A DNA stretch of 8,686 bases, taken from the NCBI GenBank assembly GCA_051745305.1, contig JBNJDY010000063.1, positions 1 through 8,686 on the forward strand, in the 5' to 3' direction. A program made the position numbers and the translations under genes. Below are positions 6,501 to 8,686 of this stretch, one piece after another. Under the pieces are notes generated by a model, which saw only the letters and a list, made by a program, of their open reading frames with translations, had not been told where the DNA came from and did not search any database. Position 1 is the stretch's first letter. Each line of letters opens with the position of its first letter. The DNA comes from Saliniplasma sp051745305 (GTDB lineage: Archaea; Thermoplasmatota; Thermoplasmata; Halarchaeoplasmatales; Halarchaeoplasmataceae).

Positions 6501-6652
6501 TTAGCGATCTGACCCCAAACTTATCTCTAGTGCTTTGTCTATATCTTTCATCCCACTCTCATAGAATCATCAGGTATCTAAAGCCTCTTTTGAACCTGTC
6601 ATCATCTCTTCACTGAATTGTTCACTCCGTTTATCTAGTTGATTTTTCAGGA
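6501..6652 (-). pseudogene. Possible remnant of a decayed gene, unrecognised
   Basis: The 189-bp gap between kynU and the ABC gene shows no intact gene, but one - strand frame reads like protein. From about 6652 it gives KNQLDKRSEQFSEEMMTG..ALDT, then two adjacent TGA stops (6567-6572), and continues in the same frame as FYESGMKDIDKALEISLGSD to TAA at 6501-6503. The composition is acidic and helix-forming like its neighbours, and the frame holds on both sides of the stops. There is no start codon at its upstream end, which runs into the ABC gene's last codons. I do not recognise the family. Chance in a short AT-rich gap is possible. On the + strand, 6475-6495 forms a weak 6-bp hairpin (AGTGAT/ATCACT) 11 nt after the kynU stop, without a T-run. 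Confidence 0.3.
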
Positions 6653-8584
6653 TTATTTCATCATCCTTCCACCGAACTGGAGGTCATAGAAATGTTTGAA
6701 CTTCTCTCCTCTATCCATGAGTTCATCAAATGTTCCTCTCTCTTTTATCTGACCTTTCTCGATGAACAATATTTCGTCGGCATCGACGATGGTCGATAAT
6801 CTATGAGCTATAGTGAAAGTGGTTCTACCTTTCGAAACCCTGTCGATAGCCTCTTGGATCAATTTTTCCGTATGGGTATCTACGGATGAAGTCGCTTCAT
6901 CGAGTATGAGTATTTCAGGATCTTTAAGTAAAGCTCGGGCGATGGATATCCTCTGCCTCTGCCCACCAGAAAGTTTTATCCCTCGCTGACCCACCTTCGT
7001 ATCGTAACCATCGGGCATCTCCTCGGCAAACTTATCAACGTTTGCTTCCTCCGCCATCCTTAAAACTTCTTCTTCGGAAGCGTCAGGTCTTCCGTAGCTG
7101 ATGTTCTCTTTTATAGTTCCAGAAAAGAGATAATCATCCTGTAGGACCATTGCTATGGAATTCCTCAGTTCAACTATGTCCCAAGCCCTGACATCCGTAT
7201 CATCTACCTTTACGGAACCTCTATCAACATCATAAAGTCTAGGTATCAACCGTACTATGGTTGTTTTCCCCGAACCGCTCGGACCGACTAACGCTACAGA
7301 CTTTTTTGCAGGGACTTCGAAATGGATGTCATCTAGTACGATTTCATCATCTTGATAAGAAAAATAGACATGGTCGAAAGTTACTTTACCGGAGATAGGA
7401 ACTTTTCTACCATATTTTTCTTTCTCTACCCTTTGTTCATCAACACTTTCTAACTGCTGTACTAATTCTCTTCGTTCCTCTCCCTTAAGGATCGATCTTT
7501 TTTTGTCAGTATCTTGACTTACTTTCTTCAGGGCGTCTGGTGATATATCATCCGAACTGGATGTATCGGATCTTGGATATATCGATGGATCGATATCCAT
7601 GTGATCGAAAAATCTCTCAACGGATGCAAGGAAACGGCTCAAACCTTCATTTATGTGTATCAATCTGAGCATAGGTCCCCGGAATCCGAGTAGGTAGGTA
7701 TAGAAGGCCGCTAAAGTCCCTGCGGTCAACACGCCATCCATAACAAGGTAACCTCCATATCCGAGTGTCAACACTAAACCTAAACTGTTCAGGAAGTATG
7801 CCCCCGGTCCCAAGATACTGATGTACTTGACGGCTTTTCTTCTCGCTTCAAAGTGTTCGATATTCTCTTCTGCGAACCTTCCTCTTTCAAATAATTCGTT
7901 GGCGAAAACTTTGATTATCTTGACCCCTGAAAGATTATCTTCAAGCCTATCAGTCATTTCAGCCTTTTTACTTCTAACATCTCTGAAGGCCTCATGCATC
8001 CTGCGCATCAAAACCCAACCATAGATTATTAAGAGTGGGGCGAAAGCTAAGCTGACCAATGTTAAAGGTACGTTCAAGAAGAAAAGGATGATCAACGTTC
8101 CTGTGACACGGGTTATAGCTGTGAACATCCCTTCCGGTCCATGATGTACGAACTCCTGAAGTCTGTTTAGATCGTCGATCAGACGGGATATCAGTTCACC
8201 GGTCTTCTTGTTATCGTGGAACTTCATGGGAAGTTTTTGGAAGTGAGAGTAAAGATCGTTCCTCATATCGTAAACTATCTTCTGGGCGGTTTTATGTCCA
8301 TAATAACTACGGAGAGCTCTTCCAAAAGCGATGGCCCCAAAAACCCCTAAAGCTGTTAAAGAAAGAGTGAACACTTGGGATACGTCGCCGTCTAGTACAG
8401 CATCGTCGATTATAGTACGGAGTATCAAAGGTGGTATTAGTGTTAAAAGAGCGGTTATCACGTGACCTACCTGTATAGGTAAGTAGACCTTTAGGTTAGG
8501 TCTTAGATATTCTTTATAGAACCTCTTTACCAGTCCTCTTACTTCGAATTCTGAGACTGCTTTTCGTTCTTGATCGTCACTCAT
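6653..8584 (-). CDS. ABC exporter, fused membrane and ATPase domains (MsbA/LmrA type)
   Basis: A complete 643-residue half-transporter. The membrane domain (about 30-320) has six helices near 33-56, 70-92, 152-171, 174-193, 255-283 and 286-305. The nucleotide-binding domain (about 398-643) has every functional motif: A-loop Tyr410, Walker A GPSGSGKTT (434-442), Q-loop Gln482, signature LSGGQ (538-542), Walker B ILILDE (558-563) with catalytic Glu563, D-loop SSVD (566-569) and H-loop His594. With two consensus ATP sites when paired, it could work as a homodimer. Such exporters move lipids, drugs or peptides outward; the substrate cannot be inferred, and no accessory or partner gene is next to it. 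Unusually, about 50 extra highly charged residues lie between the domains (about 335-395), making it longer than the usual ~580-600. The start is supported by a Shine-Dalgarno site. It is transcribed toward kynU. Confidence 0.95.
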   Translation of the reverse strand: MSDDQERKAVSEFEVRGLVKRFYKEYLRPNLKVYLPIQVGHVITALLTLIPPLILRTIIDDAVLDGDVSQVFTLSLTALGVFGAIAFGRALRSYYGHKTAQKIVYDMRNDLYSHFQKLPMKFHDNKKTGELISRLIDDLNRLQEFVHHGPEGMFTAITRVTGTLIILFFLNVPLTLVSLAFAPLLIIYGWVLMRRMHEAFRDVRSKKAEMTDRLEDNLSGVKIIKVFANELFERGRFAEENIEHFEARRKAVKYISILGPGAYFLNSLGLVLTLGYGGYLVMDGVLTAGTLAAFYTYLLGFRGPMLRLIHINEGLSRFLASVERFFDHMDIDPSIYPRSDTSSSDDISPDALKKVSQDTDKKRSILKGEERRELVQQLESVDEQRVEKEKYGRKVPISGKVTFDHVYFSYQDDEIVLDDIHFEVPAKKSVALVGPSGSGKTTIVRLIPRLYDVDRGSVKVDDTDVRAWDIVELRNSIAMVLQDDYLFSGTIKENISYGRPDASEEEVLRMAEEANVDKFAEEMPDGYDTKVGQRGIKLSGGQRQRISIARALLKDPEILILDEATSSVDTHTEKLIQEAIDRVSKGRTTFTIAHRLSTIVDADEILFIEKGQIKERGTFDELMDRGEKFKHFYDLQFGGRMMK

Positions 8585-8593
8585 AAGATATTA

Positions 8594-8598
8594 CACCT
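8594..8598 (-). promoter_or_regulatory. Shine-Dalgarno site of the ABC exporter gene
   Basis: On the - strand AGGTG lies 9 nt before the ATG at 8584, matching the archaeal 16S tail complement (GGAGGTGA). It is the only convincing ribosome binding site among the genes with a visible 5' end, and it decides the start. Confidence 0.6.
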
Positions 8599-8621
8599 TT
8601 TCAGTAAGGTCACGTATATGG

Positions 8622-8634
8622 CTTTGAATAAATC
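8622..8634 (-). promoter_or_regulatory. TATA-like box for the ABC exporter gene
   Basis: On the - strand GATTTATTCAAAG is centred about 44 nt before the ATG. Transcription starting about 25 bp downstream (near 8604) gives a leader of about 20 nt, just enough to include the AGGTG site. A second AT-rich run (TTTTTATTGA, 8636-8645) is an alternative, so the assignment is tentative. Confidence 0.35.
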
Positions 8635-8686
8635 ATCAATAAAAAGGTTTTCCCAAATTATTGAGTCTGTTTTTTTGAAGGTGAAG

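Overview
The window looks archaeal. It is AT-leaning with frequent AGA/AGG and ATA codons, and TATA-like boxes lie about 25-30 bp before the inferred transcript starts. For three of the four genes whose 5' end is visible, the predicted leader is only about 0-12 nt (leaderless or nearly so). The ABC transporter instead has a clear GGTG-type Shine-Dalgarno site. A euryarchaeal, Thermoplasmata-like lineage is my best guess, but only a guess: there is no rRNA or phylogenetic marker here.

Layout, left to right: (1) the 3' part of a radical SAM gene, open at the left edge; (2) a 12-TM major facilitator transporter on the + strand; (3) a 100-bp gap holding a decayed copy of the promoter and first ~18 codons of kynureninase; (4) on the - strand, a full-length SERCA-like P2A cation ATPase; (5) a 191-bp divergent promoter region with two dyads; (6) on the + strand, a complete kynureninase; (7) a 189-bp gap that on the - strand reads like a fragment of a decayed gene with two adjacent stops; (8) on the - strand, a complete homodimer-type ABC exporter; (9) about 100 bp of promoter region, perhaps shared with a divergent gene beyond the right edge.

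The most interesting observation is in regions 3 and 6. The 100 bp at 2221-2320 align without gaps to 5129-5228 (63 of 100 identical by hand count, including an exact 16-mer). They cover the putative TATA box, the ATG and the N-terminal codons of kynureninase at identical spacing. In the first copy codon 3 is TGA. The two copies are direct repeats that bracket the oppositely oriented ATPase gene, whose last codons lie inside the first copy. A simple reading is that kynureninase once sat directly after the MFS gene, and that the locus was duplicated or split when the ATPase gene arrived. This also suggests an old MFS-kynureninase partnership, perhaps moving tryptophan catabolites.

Apart from that, the genes belong to well-known families. 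I see no operon of several genes, CRISPR array, tRNA, insertion sequence or defence system. No new multi-gene system is evident.
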